A stretch of DNA of 64,000 nucleotides from Pachyseris speciosa (GCA_016490735.1 JAEMWC010000389.1:122001-186000); one strand, 5' to 3'; shown: positions 51,901 to 60,648, counted from the first letter of the stretch. Numbers and translations: made by a program. The notes: generated from the letters alone by a model not told the origin.

Positions 51901-52515
51901 TGCTCTTTTTATTGAATCCTTTCTTTCAATTAAATTTGATGACAAAACATCATCATCAACTGTTGCATTGTTTGGATTACCATCAGTATAAAACTCAACA
52001 ACTAAAGTGTACTTTGAAACTTCCAATTGTGACAAATCAAAACGAAGAACAGTTGTAAGACCAGCAGAAGGAATAACAAAAGACAAGGCTTTTTTATTTA
52101 TTGAGTAAGGGCTTTTATTATAGACTTCTAATTGTAGATTATTCGCATTTCTAAGAATAGTTGTTTTTGATACATCTTCAAGAAGAAATTTAAATGGATT
52201 AACACGTGTTCCTTCAATTGATAAAACAGCATCGTTGACATATCTCACATTGGTGGCATCTTTGTCAGAAGTTGGGTCTGCTACATTACTAATTTTTTTG
52301 TTTTCAATGTCATAATTACCATCTTGTGTTAATTTGAATCCATCACCTTTGGGACCAACAGCTCCAGTAGCTCCTTTTGGACCAATTGCACCTGTATTAC
52401 CTTTTGGACCTCTATCACCTTTTTCACCTTTGGGACCAATTGGACCAGCTGGGCCTCTTTCACCAGTTCCAGTTTCTGTTTTATCTTGATTTATTTGAGC
52501 ATTAAAAACTCCCAT
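48973..52515 (-). pseudogene. long multi-module collagen-like fibre (element B), frame broken
   Basis: From the ATG at 52515 comes a leader like the other fibres, a Gly-X-Y shaft (about residues 17-60) and a module with VNPFKFLLEDVSKTT and SPYSINKKALSFVIP. Repeat units of the DGSVAMTGDLDMGDNKITNV and YVDTEI type follow, and then a second copy of the head module (NPFAFLLKDISKSTG). After a frame change near 50690 come more repeat units and a third, diverged module (NAFKYLMNDIDEIS) to about 49377. A further break near 49400 leads to a tail ending at 48973. The intact gene would have been about 3.5 kb, far longer than typical Polinton ORFs. It is homologous to the fibre gene of element A. Confidence 0.7.
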
Positions 52516-52532
52516 TATACAATCTTGTTAGA

Positions 52533-52781
52533 TTAATCTTCTTCATCACTACTGCTGTCATCATCATGTTCAAAGAATTCAGGTGGTTTGGTTTCATAGA
52601 TGACAGGTAGTCTCTTATTGTTTTTCAATACTTTTTGTGTCCTCCTATATACTTCCATTTTGATTTTTTCAGCGATTTCAAATGGTGTTTCAACAGCAGC
52701 GTCAGGTTTGATCAATTTTTCGATTCTTTCTGTTCTGGGATTCTCCTGTTTTTCTGGATTTTGAAAATTATTGATTGCCAT
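52533..52781 (-). CDS. small acidic-tailed protein between fibre and ATPase (element B)
   Basis: The 82-residue protein has a charged helical middle (EIAEKIKMEVYRRTQKVLKN) and an acidic tail (DDDSSSDEED). The start is in TTATATG with two TTAGAT repeats upstream. Element A has no counterpart: its ATPase and fibre genes are 11 bp apart. The function is unknown. An acidic tail can bind basic proteins or mimic nucleic acid, but that is speculation. Confidence 0.55.
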   Translation of the reverse strand: MAINNFQNPEKQENPRTERIEKLIKPDAAVETPFEIAEKIKMEVYRRTQKVLKNNKRLPVIYETKPPEFFEHDDDSSSDEED

Positions 52782-52797
52782 ATAATATTAGATTAGA

Positions 52798-53435
52798 TTA
52801 AACAGCACCATAAAAATTCCTCTTGATTGTTTTCATTGGCTTGTCAACATAACAGAAGGAATAAGGTTTCTTGGTGGCTTCAATGTATTTCTTCTTGTCT
52901 ATTCCAAGTTCTTGTGCAATCAATTCCTTTCTCTTGATGATGGGAAATCATAAAGGCAGAAGTGACTGCAATTGAGTCTGATTGATTTTGGACAGCCATA
53001 GAATGATTGTGTGAGATATATGACTGAACAGTTCTTGTGTCTCCCCTGAATGAAATAGCTTATTATTTGATCTTGTTTCTTGTCAGTCACGAAATCATCA
53101 AAAACAACCAATCGCTGCAAATCTGTGTCTTTTATTTGTTCAACTGGCAATATCTCTTCTTGACTGCAAACCAAGGCAGGATATCCAATGTGACTGCTTA
53201 TTTCATCCATTACTTTCCGAAGATATTGATACTTGTCTTGATCTAAATTTTTTGCATAAAGATGTATCTGATCATAATAAACCAATGGTTCCATAATCAG
53301 ATGCATGAACAATGTTGTCTTTCCAGATCCAGAATTACCAGCCAATAACATTCTAAATGTATCTTTTGGCATATACGGATACAACTGTCTGAATGAATTC
53401 TTTAAACCCTGAATATCATAATTAGGGATTTCCAT
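52798..53435 (-). pseudogene. FtsK/HerA-type packaging ATPase (element B), frameshifted
   Basis: This is the homologue of the ATPase at 43903. Walker A GNSGSGKTTLFMHLI and Walker B RLVVFDDFVTD are present, and the frame is open from 53435 to about 52920, where FPSSRERN meets a stop after a one-base length difference from the A copy. The remaining coding sequence continues in another frame to a stop at 52798. The protein lacks about the last 40 residues, so packaging function is doubtful. The ATP-binding core is retained. Confidence 0.8.
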
Positions 53436-53446
53436 ATGTAAATAGT

Positions 53447-53460
53447 TTAGATTAGTCTAA
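53447..53460. promoter_or_regulatory. near-palindrome in the divergent ATPase / coiled-coil spacer (element B)
   Basis: TTAGATTAGTCTAA is the counterpart of the site at 43878-43891. The arms TTAGA/TCTAA are preserved in both elements, while the flanks differ. Confidence 0.45.
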
Positions 53461-53471
53461 CACAATTGTAT

Positions 53472-54335
53472 ATGGATATAGAACGAATGAAAAGGCTTCT
53501 TAAAAGTGGAATTGAAGCTGGAAACAAAACAAGAGAAGTTCGTGATGTTATCAAGACTTATGAATACAGAAAACAGGATGCATATGATACAACATCAGAA
53601 TTGCTGAAACCCTCTATTGATGTCCAGAAGAGTGTGAAAGAAAGTGTTGACAAAAAACAGGATGAAGTTATTGAACAGTTGAAAAAGAATCAAAAAGCCT
53701 TGACATCTGGTTTTGAAGATCTTATGCTATTAAACACGTTACCTGAATCAGTACCTTTGAAAACAACATTACCAATTGATTACAAACCTAAAATGATGAC
53801 TGAAACAGAACCAAAGTATAAGTCAAATCTTGACAAAGGTTCACTTGATGAGGTTAATGTATTACAGGAATATGAATTGTCTCCTCCAACAACAATTTTA
53901 AAAAGGATAATGGATGGTACAATCGACATCGATGAGTATAACAGAAATATTGGTGAAATAACCAAAAAACTTGGAAGACAAAAAGCTCATCTATCAACAA
54001 CCAAAACAAATAGGGATAAAAATAAAGAAAAGATATATGAATTGACTCAAAGGATCAAACTAATGCAAAAGTACCGAAAAAGAATTGGCGCCGTTGAGGA
54101 AGGTGCATCAACTATTGGTTCAGGCATGGGAAGGAGAAGAGGTGCAATGGGTTCAAGGGATGCATTTTTGGGTGACATGCTTTCAAGACTGCAGTTGCTT
54201 GGTGGATCTATTTCAGCCGGCAACAACAGCAAAAATGTTCAAAATGAATTCACAAAAATATTGCATACATTGAACAGACTGGGAATCCTGAAAACCGGTG
54301 AGCTAAATAAAATAATGATGAAATATCTAATGTAA
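53472..54335 (+). CDS. coiled-coil virion protein upstream of penton (element B)
   Basis: The start ATG at 53472 lies in TATATG; an upstream TTG is not preferred. The N-terminal 85 residues and the C-terminal 60 residues (LSRLQLLGGSISAG, NKIMMKYLM) match the A copy. The middle, about residues 90-210, is almost unrelated in sequence but keeps charged helices (KLGRQKAHLSTTKTN). This contrast between fixed ends and a free centre suggests a scaffold or linker. The gene is intact and 6 bp from the penton gene. Confidence 0.55.
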   Translation: MDIERMKRLLKSGIEAGNKTREVRDVIKTYEYRKQDAYDTTSELLKPSIDVQKSVKESVDKKQDEVIEQLKKNQKALTSGFEDLMLLNTLPESVPLKTTLPIDYKPKMMTETEPKYKSNLDKGSLDEVNVLQEYELSPPTTILKRIMDGTIDIDEYNRNIGEITKKLGRQKAHLSTTKTNRDKNKEKIYELTQRIKLMQKYRKRIGAVEEGASTIGSGMGRRRGAMGSRDAFLGDMLSRLQLLGGSISAGNNSKNVQNEFTKILHTLNRLGILKTGELNKIMMKYLM

Positions 54336-54341
54336 AAGTAT

Positions 54342-55127
54342 ATGACAGAAATTTCATTACGATTCAACAGTAAAAACAGAGACAAAATTGGTGTTAGTAA
54401 GAGTCATGATTTTGAAAAAAGATTCAATACACCTCTTAAATTAACGAATGATTTAAAATATGAAATGGCTGTGAATGTTATCAATATGACATACAGTTGG
54501 TACAATATCAGAGATATTTTTGGGAATAATCAAATCAAATACAGCTATGACAAAGGTGTAAACTGGGAAACAATAACATTCGTTAACGGGATGTATTCAT
54601 ACGACGATATCAATAGTTACATTCATGAGTATATGAGCAAAAATAGCCATGTACTGAATCCATCTGAAACAGACAAATCAAAATTCAAGTATGGTATTAA
54701 CATGTATTTCGTTTTGTCAACATATCGCATTTTGATTGAACTTGATGAAAACTATCGAGTGGATCTGAGGAATCTTGATTTCAGAAAACTTATCGGTTTC
54801 GATTCAAAATTAGTTTCAGCCACAGAATATGGAACAAATCTACCTGATATTACAAGAGGAGTAGATGAAATTTATATCAATTGTGATATGGTGATAGATA
54901 GCATTGTTGATGGCAATAGCACAAATACAATCGCTGTTATTCCAGTCACAGATCTCGTTAGAAGTTTACCTTTCACTTACAAACCTCGTTTTCTTTCATG
55001 GAATCCTGTCTCAACACATACAATCAGCTCAATACGCTTTTATGTCACTGATTCTTCTAGAGCTCCAGTCGATTTAAATGGGATAGATTGGTATATTGAG
55101 TTATTCTTGAGAGGGACAGAATTATAA
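54342..55127 (+). CDS. penton / minor capsid protein (element B)
   Basis: This is an intact 261-residue homologue of the protein at 42232, of identical length, with YEMAVNVINMTYSWYNI and DWYIELFLRGTEL conserved. The equal length and mostly conservative changes suggest selection on this gene for much of the element's history. It begins in GTATATG. Confidence 0.8.
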   Translation: MTEISLRFNSKNRDKIGVSKSHDFEKRFNTPLKLTNDLKYEMAVNVINMTYSWYNIRDIFGNNQIKYSYDKGVNWETITFVNGMYSYDDINSYIHEYMSKNSHVLNPSETDKSKFKYGINMYFVLSTYRILIELDENYRVDLRNLDFRKLIGFDSKLVSATEYGTNLPDITRGVDEIYINCDMVIDSIVDGNSTNTIAVIPVTDLVRSLPFTYKPRFLSWNPVSTHTISSIRFYVTDSSRAPVDLNGIDWYIELFLRGTEL

Positions 55128-55140
55128 AACCTAATAGTAT

Positions 55141-55383
55141 ATGAAACGGTTTGAGTTTAAAAAATATGAACAACATGGTGAAGGTATTGTGACTGATATG
55201 ATCAAAACAGCTGGAAAAAAAGCAGCCACAACAATTGGTGAACATGCTGGCAAAAAAGCTGGTGACAAAATCATAGAACTTTTGAAAAAGAGAAAAAGTG
55301 GAAACAAGAGTGGAACTGAGAGTGTGAGCCAGACTGGTGGTTTAATCAAAAGAAAGAGAGGTCGACCACGTAAAATAAAATAA
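55141..55383 (+). CDS. small basic protein with AT-hook-like tail (element B)
   Basis: The 80-residue homologue of 41964 has KKAATTIGEHAGKKAGDK and a tail KRKRGRPRKIK. The Ser/Gly linker of A is replaced by a different short linker. It starts in GTATATG. A genome-condensing or membrane-active virion role is inferred only from composition and place. Confidence 0.6.
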   Translation: MKRFEFKKYEQHGEGIVTDMIKTAGKKAATTIGEHAGKKAGDKIIELLKKRKSGNKSGTESVSQTGGLIKRKRGRPRKIK

Positions 55384-55405
55384 CTTTTATCTAACACAAT
55401 AATAT

Positions 55406-56696
55406 ATGTCAAACTATCGTGACTCAAAATATATCGAAAGATATGAAGATGTAGTGTTCGAACTAGAGACAGCACTTATTACTGTAGTAGCAAACGATGC
55501 TCATCAGAGGAAAACAGGTTACCGTTTCGTTGTTGATAACAGTGGAGAGACTACACCATTTGATTGGTACAATGCCCGTTTTGAATGTTGATTTCATTGT
55601 AAAAAAAGCTTGCAGATGGAGACAACATTGCTGCTGCAGATCGAAATGGTATTGTTAATTCAGTTCACGCTCTTATAAACACTCTTAATGTAAAAATGAA
55701 TGGTATTGATGTTTATGAGTGCAGAGATGCCAACCAAGCCACAAATATAAAGTCTTTGCTTGAGTATTCACAGGGTTATGCTGTAAGTCAGGGAACCAAT
55801 GAGTTCTTCTATCTTGACGACAACAGAGAAGCTGAAAACAGAGTTGCTCAGGTGGCTACTTATAACAAAGGTTTCGCAGCTCGCAAAGCACTGTTGGATG
55901 GTGCAGCTGGTAAAGTAAATGCAGAGATAGCATTGAACAGATACGGTTTTTTCAAGAGCTTTTGGGATGAACTTATGCCTAACTCAAAAATAGAGTTGAA
56001 CCTGACACTTGAGAGTGATGCCAATTAATTTGGCAAGCTACTGATGAATGTCGTGTGGTACTAACTAAATTCCAGCTAATAGTTCCTCGCATTGTTTTTA
56101 ATTCTGCGGGAAAGTCCTTATACATGAGCAAGTATCTTGACAACAGAAAGTGGACTTACATGAGAGAAATGGTTGAGAGAGGTAATTCAACAAGACAACA
56201 GACTGCCAATTTCCGTATTTCCACAGGAATAAACAAACCCAGGCATGTCTTTGTATTCATCATCAATGATGCCAATGATTCGTCTCAGACAGCCAATAAA
56301 TTCTTGTACAACACATTCTCAGTTGCAAATAACCGAACTTTGACTGATTGTTATCTTGAGGTTGGCAATGGAAATGATTATCCAGAGGTACATTATAAAC
56401 CCTCAACTGAACCAACAAGAGTATTTAGAGATGTTTTGAAATATGTTCAAGCTGTAAATGATTTCAGTGAAAGTACCCTTCTTAACAGGGGCAATTTCGG
56501 TACAATATTCCCTTTTGTTTATTTCGATCTGACAAAACAGAAACAGGATATCAAAGATGGAATGACAAAACTGACTTTCAAATACACTTTGAGTGCTGCA
56601 ACAAATGCTGATTACAGTGTGTATGCACTGGTCCTCTATGAGCAGGATATTGAGATGAGAAAGACTGATGGAAAATTAATTCTGAGATCAATGTAA
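55406..56696 (+). pseudogene. mcp: major capsid protein (element B), two frame breaks
   Basis: The sequence matches the A capsid gene from end to end. The frame breaks near 55580, after FDWYNA, and again near 56025, after LTLESDAN. The three pieces together cover the whole double jelly-roll, including RKWTYMREMVERGNS and the KLILRSM end. As read, the longest piece lacks the first barrel. A packaged shell would need another source of capsid protein, unless the breaks are assembly errors. Confidence 0.8.
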
Positions 56697-56801
56697 ATTA
56701 AATAATTAATTGGAATAATTAATTAAATTAAATAATTAAATTAAATGATTAAATTAAATGATTGTTTGTATTAAATACAATTTAGTATAAACATATATTA
56801 T
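56697..56801. other. AT-only spacer of ATTAAAT repeats (element B)
   Basis: This is the counterpart of the spacer at 40546-40651, built of AATTAAATTAAAT-type repeats with a TATTAAATACAATTTAGTATAAAC end just before the pX-like gene. Confidence 0.4.
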
Positions 56802-57623
56802 ATGACTACTTATCATCCTCATGGAGTGAAACTTTCACAGGGTCAGAAACAAAAGCTAGCAAAAGCTTATGCAACAAATTCGCCTGTAACAATCAGGTTG
56901 ACACATAGTGAATTGTCTGGACATGATCAACTAATGTTGACTAAGACACAAATCAACAAACTGATGAAATCAAGAAGATCAGGAAAAGGTTCAGACATCA
57001 AAATATCAAAATCACAAATCAGAAAAGCTGTTGTAGAAGGAGGTTCTCTTTGGTCCAGTCTTTTTTCACTTGGAACAAGACTATTGCCTTATGCAGGTAA
57101 AGCAGTAGCTAAAGCGGCTCCAGCATTGGCTACAGGTGCTCTTTCTTCATTAGCAAGTCTCGGCATTGATAAACTATTTGGAAAGAAACAAAAAGGAGGA
57201 TTCATTATTCATTCATTATTGAATTTTAGAAATTTATTGAATGTGAGACAAATGGCTGATCTTGTAAATGCGATGCAGTCTGGTGGACAACTTGCTATCA
57301 AACCAACAAAAACTCAGACTGGAAAGGGTATTGGAACAATACTGGCGAGTATCGGTATCCCATTAGCCATTGATGCAGTCAAGGGGTTATTTGGTAGTGG
57401 TTTGCATGTTGAAAGCAGCCGTCCAAGACGGTCAATACCTGTTCATGTTCCAGATGACATTGTACCCAGAAAGAAAGGTGGGAAACATGCTATGATTCCA
57501 TGGCAATCCCCTCCTGTTTTTGGTACATGGGATAACCCAATCGGTTATGGAATGAAAAAAAAAGAAAAGGAAAAGGACTTCTACTGGGCAAAAACAGTCC
57601 ATTCAATTCAATCCCCATACTAG
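56802..57623 (+). CDS. pX-like virion protein continuous with the protease leader (element B)
   Basis: The 273-residue frame combines a pX-like part (basic N-terminus, YAGKAVAKAAPALATGAL, MQSGGQLAI, KGIGTILASIGIPLA) with the basic, proline-rich leader of the protease (RPRRSIPVHVP, GTWDNPIGYGMKK). In element A the same two parts are in different frames. Their continuity here suggests that the original gene encoded one pX-protease polypeptide that the protease could cut apart. The frame ends at 57623 in altered sequence before the protease core. The start is in TTATATG. Confidence 0.6.
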   Translation: MTTYHPHGVKLSQGQKQKLAKAYATNSPVTIRLTHSELSGHDQLMLTKTQINKLMKSRRSGKGSDIKISKSQIRKAVVEGGSLWSSLFSLGTRLLPYAGKAVAKAAPALATGALSSLASLGIDKLFGKKQKGGFIIHSLLNFRNLLNVRQMADLVNAMQSGGQLAIKPTKTQTGKGIGTILASIGIPLAIDAVKGLFGSGLHVESSRPRRSIPVHVPDDIVPRKKGGKHAMIPWQSPPVFGTWDNPIGYGMKKKEKEKDFYWAKTVHSIQSPY

Positions 57624-58086
57624 GAACCATTTTGTAAACAAACCCTTATCCAACTTTGATTTAATCAATTGGGTTAAACAACTTGGAATAAAACATTTTA
57701 GAGGAGTATTTTCAAGAGACAATATGCCGAGACAAATAAAAAAGAATGAATGTGGGATAGTCAATCTCGACAGTCAGATTGGACCAGGTACTCATTGGGT
57801 ATGTTATCGAATTGGTGATAGATACTGTGAATACTTTGACTCATTTGGTTTAATGATGCCAACAGAAGTACAGAAATACATGGCTACAAGTGGAAAACAA
57901 CTTGAATACTCTGGAGATGAGATACAAGAAAGAGATTCAGTCTTGTGTGGATATTGGTGTTTGTACTATCTTCTCGAGAGACAAAATGGGAGATCCATTC
58001 TTAATACAATACATAATGCTGAATTTGATCCAACAGACACAAGAGTCAATCACAGGTTTATCATAAATTATTTCAAGAATATCTAA
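57624..58086 (+). pseudogene. adenain-like cysteine protease core (element B), detached from its leader
   Basis: The core shows GPGTHWVCY, CEYFDSFGLMMPTE and DSVLCGYWCLYYLL, so the catalytic His, Asp and Cys are intact. The link to the N-terminal leader is broken by small length differences between about 57580 and 57660. An internal ATG at 57724 could start only a shortened product of 120 residues that lacks the first core segment (LINWVKQLGIKHFRG). Confidence 0.75.
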
Positions 58087-58095
58087 CTAAATTAT

Positions 58096-58236
58096 ATGGA
58101 AACAATTATTGTGCAAGTTGTTGGAACACCTGTTGTAGTTCGTAATGACAAGATAATGATAGTACTCAAGAACCAGTTCGGCGAAGATGTTATAATAATA
58201 TGTGAAGTGAAACAAGTTTTTAAAGAAAATATCTAA
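58096..58236 (+). CDS. 46-residue unrecognised ORF, B only
   Basis: It starts at an ATG in TTATATG 10 bp after the protease stop and reads METIIVQVVGTPVVVRNDKI and more, a beta-type alternating pattern ending VFKENI. There is no counterpart in element A, where the protease is followed directly by the zinc ribbon. Its viral-style start context supports its being a gene. The ending resembles the protease C-terminus (YFKNI), which could hint at a local duplication. Confidence 0.4.
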   Translation: METIIVQVVGTPVVVRNDKIMIVLKNQFGEDVIIICEVKQVFKENI

Positions 58237-58248
58237 CCAATATGTATA

Positions 58249-58407
58249 ATGGTAAAATCATATTGTGTGAAACAGAAGAAAGTCACTGAATGTGTACCAG
58301 GAAGTGAAAGATATCAAAAGACAAAAAATGGTCGAACTGTGATAAAATGTACTTGTGCTGAATGTGGAATCACAAAGACTAAATTTGTCAGAAATCGGGG
58401 AAACTGA
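58249..58407 (+). CDS. small zinc-ribbon protein, DUF5679-like (element B)
   Basis: The 52-residue counterpart of 39069 has SYCVKQKK, KTKNGRTVIKCTCAECGITK and a basic end. Few substitutions and no gaps separate the copies. It is followed by the conserved GC-rich hairpin. Confidence 0.6.
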   Translation: MVKSYCVKQKKVTECVPGSERYQKTKNGRTVIKCTCAECGITKTKFVRNRGN

Positions 58408-58410
58408 TTA

Positions 58411-58430
58411 GCCCGTCTGAAGGGGCGGGC
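58411..58430. promoter_or_regulatory. GC-rich hairpin (element B)
   Basis: GCCCG and CGGGC around TCTGAAGGGG, the same hairpin as 39046-39065, placed between the zinc-ribbon stop and the start of the PLA2 remnant. Confidence 0.4.
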
Positions 58431-58451
58431 ATACTAGATTCGGCCGCAGAT

Positions 58452-58487
58452 ATGGCACTAACAAATGACACTAAGATATGACACTAA
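58452..58487 (+). pseudogene. remnant of the PLA2 gene start (element B)
   Basis: ATGGCACTAACA at 58452 matches the first codons of the PLA2 gene of element A (ATG at 39024), and the upstream 30 bp match as well. After 12 bp it runs into a short direct duplication (GATATGGCACTAACAAATGA followed by GATATGACACTAACAAATGA). At 58488 the tRNA-like array begins. The rest of PLA2 and the whole integrase are missing. Confidence 0.65.
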
Positions 58488-58559
58488 CAAATGAAGAATG
58501 ATCCTCGCAGTTGTGAACGCAATTTATGCAATTGCGAAAAGAAGCCTGAAAAAAATTCA

Positions 58560-58595
58560 GGACTTCAACGGGGTTTGAACCCGTGACCTCGCGAT

Positions 58596-58633
<38 letters not shown>
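58560..58633 (-). tRNA. tRNA-like sequence, unit 1
   Basis: The 74-nt cloverleaf-like sequence has a 7-bp acceptor stem (GGCTTCA/TGAAGTC), D arm GCTC/GAGC, and T arm ACGGG TTCAAAC CCCGT, giving good A and B boxes. The anticodon stem (TCGCA/TCGCG) pairs poorly and position 33 is C rather than T. The nominal anticodon would be GGT (Thr). It is better called a tRNA-derived repeat than a working tRNA. Confidence 0.55.
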
Positions 58634-58648
<15 letters not shown>

Positions 58649-58809
58649 AGGTCAATTGTGGGTTCATATGTTCCCGTGAAAGAAATGAGTGTGAATGATA
58701 TATGAAATGAATCATATATGAACTGCGGAAATGAAATCAAATGAAGAATGATCCTCGCAGTTGTGAACGCAATTTATGCAATTGCGAAAAGAAGCCTGAA
58801 AAAAATTCA

Positions 58810-58845
58810 GGACTTCAACGGGGTTTGAACCCGTGACCTCGCGAT

Positions 58846-58883
<38 letters not shown>
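58810..58883 (-). tRNA. tRNA-like sequence, unit 2
   Basis: Identical in sequence to unit 1, 250 bp to its right, on the same strand. Confidence 0.55.
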
Positions 58884-58898
<15 letters not shown>

Positions 58899-59036
58899 AG
58901 GTCAATTGTGGGTTCATATGTTCCCGTGAAAGAAATGAGTTCATTTGATTTCATTTCCGCAGTTCATATATGATTCATTTCATATATCATTCACACTCAT
59001 TTCTTTCACGGGAACATATGAACCCACAATTGACCT

Positions 59037-59051
<15 letters not shown>

Positions 59052-59089
<38 letters not shown>

Positions 59090-59125
59090 ATCGCGAGGTC
59101 ACGGGTTCAAACCCCGTTGAAGTCC
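59052..59125 (+). tRNA. tRNA-like sequence, unit 3
   Basis: Reverse-complement copy of unit 1, on the right arm of the palindrome. It is followed by a hairpin-like TTTTTTTC run (CTGAATTTTTTTCAG) that could act as a polymerase III terminator. Confidence 0.55.
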
Positions 59126-59286
59126 TGAATTTTTTTCAGGCTTCTTTTCGCAATTGCATAAATTGCGTTCACAACTGCGAGGATCATTCTTCATTTGATT
59201 TCATTTCCGCAGTTCATATATGATTCATTTCATATATCATTCACACTCATTTCTTTCACGGGAACATATGAACCCACAATTGACCT

Positions 59287-59301
<15 letters not shown>

Positions 59302-59339
<38 letters not shown>

Positions 59340-59375
59340 ATCGCGAGGTCACGGGTTCAAACCCCGTTGAAGTCC
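59302..59375 (+). tRNA. tRNA-like sequence, unit 4
   Basis: Same sequence as unit 3, exactly 250 bp downstream. Confidence 0.55.
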
Positions 59376-59536
59376 TGAATTTTTTTCAGGCTTCTTTTCG
59401 CAATTGCATAAATTGCGTTCACAACTGCGAGGATCATTCTTCATTTGATTTCATTTCCGCAGTTCATATATGATTCATTTCATATATCATTCACACTCAT
59501 TTCTTTCACGGGAACATATGAACCCACAATTGACCT

Positions 59537-59551
<15 letters not shown>

Positions 59552-59589
<38 letters not shown>

Positions 59590-59625
59590 ATCGCGAGGTC
59601 ACGGGTTCAAACCCCGTTGAAGTCC
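59552..59625 (+). tRNA. tRNA-like sequence, unit 5
   Basis: Same sequence as units 3 and 4, another 250 bp downstream; last unit of the array. Confidence 0.55.
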
Positions 59626-59775
59626 TGAATTTTTTTCAGGCTTCTTTTCGCAATTGCATAAATTGCGTTCACAACTGCGAGGATCATTCTTCATTTGAAT
59701 ATTATTATTCCTGACTATATTTAAACACAGGTCGAAAGTGAATTAAAAAATAAATTATTATAATATAATATACAA

Positions 59776-60615
59776 ATGCAAAAATATTCCTACAATAATA
59801 AAGAATTGGATGTATCAATAGATTGCTATCTAGATGATAACAATGACATTTGGTTCAGAGGAAGAGACATAGCTATTATTCTCGACTATAAAAATCCACA
59901 AAAGGCAATCAAGGATCATGTTTTATCTGATGATAGAATCTTAAGAGACCACAAAATAAGCATAAATTCACGATGTAACAAAACGGTCCCTCGTGCTGAG
60001 GCCACTGATTCACGATGTAACAAAACGTTACCTCGTGCTGAGACCATTGAAAAAACTTTCAAATGTTTTTTTATAAATGAATCAGGATTTTATTCACTAA
60101 TACTGTCCTCTAAAAAACAGGAAGCAGCAAAATTTAAACATTGGGTTACATCTAAAGTGTTGCCATCAATCAGAAAACAGGGGTATTACAATCAGTTCAA
60201 TGACAGAAGCAATAATATGCTGATGATTGAAAGTGAAGATGATCTGCACTACAAGATTGTGTCATTCATCAGAAAGAAATATGAAGACGCATTAATGGTG
60301 GCGGGATTAGGTGAAAATCAAATAAGCCCGAACATTAGAATCAGAAGTTATAAGAAAGGATATATGGCTGGACAATGTGATTTAATGCTGATGAATCCCA
60401 CAAGGAAATACAATGCTCTTTGTCTTGAATTTAAAAGCCCAACAGGTGTGTATAAAGTGTCAGACAAACAGTCTGATATGAAGCTAATGTATGAGAAAAA
60501 CAAATGCAAATACCTCATGAGCAATAGTTTCGAAGACTTGATTCATGAAATAACTAAACACTTAGAAGAAAGCAAATTATACTTATCAAGAAGGAAAGAT
60601 TTAAAAGAAAATTAA
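59776..60615 (+). CDS. BRO-N domain protein fused to a nuclease-like domain (element B)
   Basis: The open 279-residue protein has a BRO-N region (DIWFRGRDIAIILDY, KAIKDHV, then FKHWVTSKVLPSIRKQGYY) and a C-terminal VRR-NUC/PD-(D/E)xK-like domain with IVSFIRKKYEDAL, GQCDLMLMNP and CLEFKSPTGVY. Between residues of about 75 and 98 it carries a short tandem insertion: SRCNKTVPRAEA followed by SRCNKTLPRAET. The A copy lacks this insertion. BRO-type proteins bind DNA in large DNA viruses. The nuclease-like domain may process DNA ends or recombination intermediates. It is the homologue of 36549-37297, which is frame-broken. Confidence 0.75.
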   Translation: MQKYSYNNKELDVSIDCYLDDNNDIWFRGRDIAIILDYKNPQKAIKDHVLSDDRILRDHKISINSRCNKTVPRAEATDSRCNKTLPRAETIEKTFKCFFINESGFYSLILSSKKQEAAKFKHWVTSKVLPSIRKQGYYNQFNDRSNNMLMIESEDDLHYKIVSFIRKKYEDALMVAGLGENQISPNIRIRSYKKGYMAGQCDLMLMNPTRKYNALCLEFKSPTGVYKVSDKQSDMKLMYEKNKCKYLMSNSFEDLIHEITKHLEESKLYLSRRKDLKEN

Positions 60616-60648
60616 ATTGATATAAAAATAAAAATATATAGATTATAT

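Larger units (their letters stand above)
58488..59697. repeat. palindromic array of five 250-bp tRNA-bearing units
   Basis: Two units point left and three point right, meeting at a head-to-head centre near 58940-58950. The period is exactly 250 bp on each arm (tRNA-like starts at 59052, 59302 and 59552; ends at 58560 and 58810). Both outer borders are CAAATGAAGAATGATCC in inverted orientation. Units look nearly identical, so the expansion is recent. Between tRNA-like parts each unit holds an AT-rich segment with TCATATATGATTCATTTCAT and ACGGGAACATATGAACCC. The array replaces the PLA2 and integrase genes. Confidence 0.85.

Noticed and set aside
58560..59625. Five functional host tRNA genes
   Set aside because: The anticodon stem is mispaired and position 33 is not T. 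Identical copies in an array point to a repeat.
58488..59697. CRISPR-like array
   Set aside because: Units are 250 bp, near-identical throughout and inverted around a centre, with a tRNA-like part. There are no unique spacers and the host is an animal.
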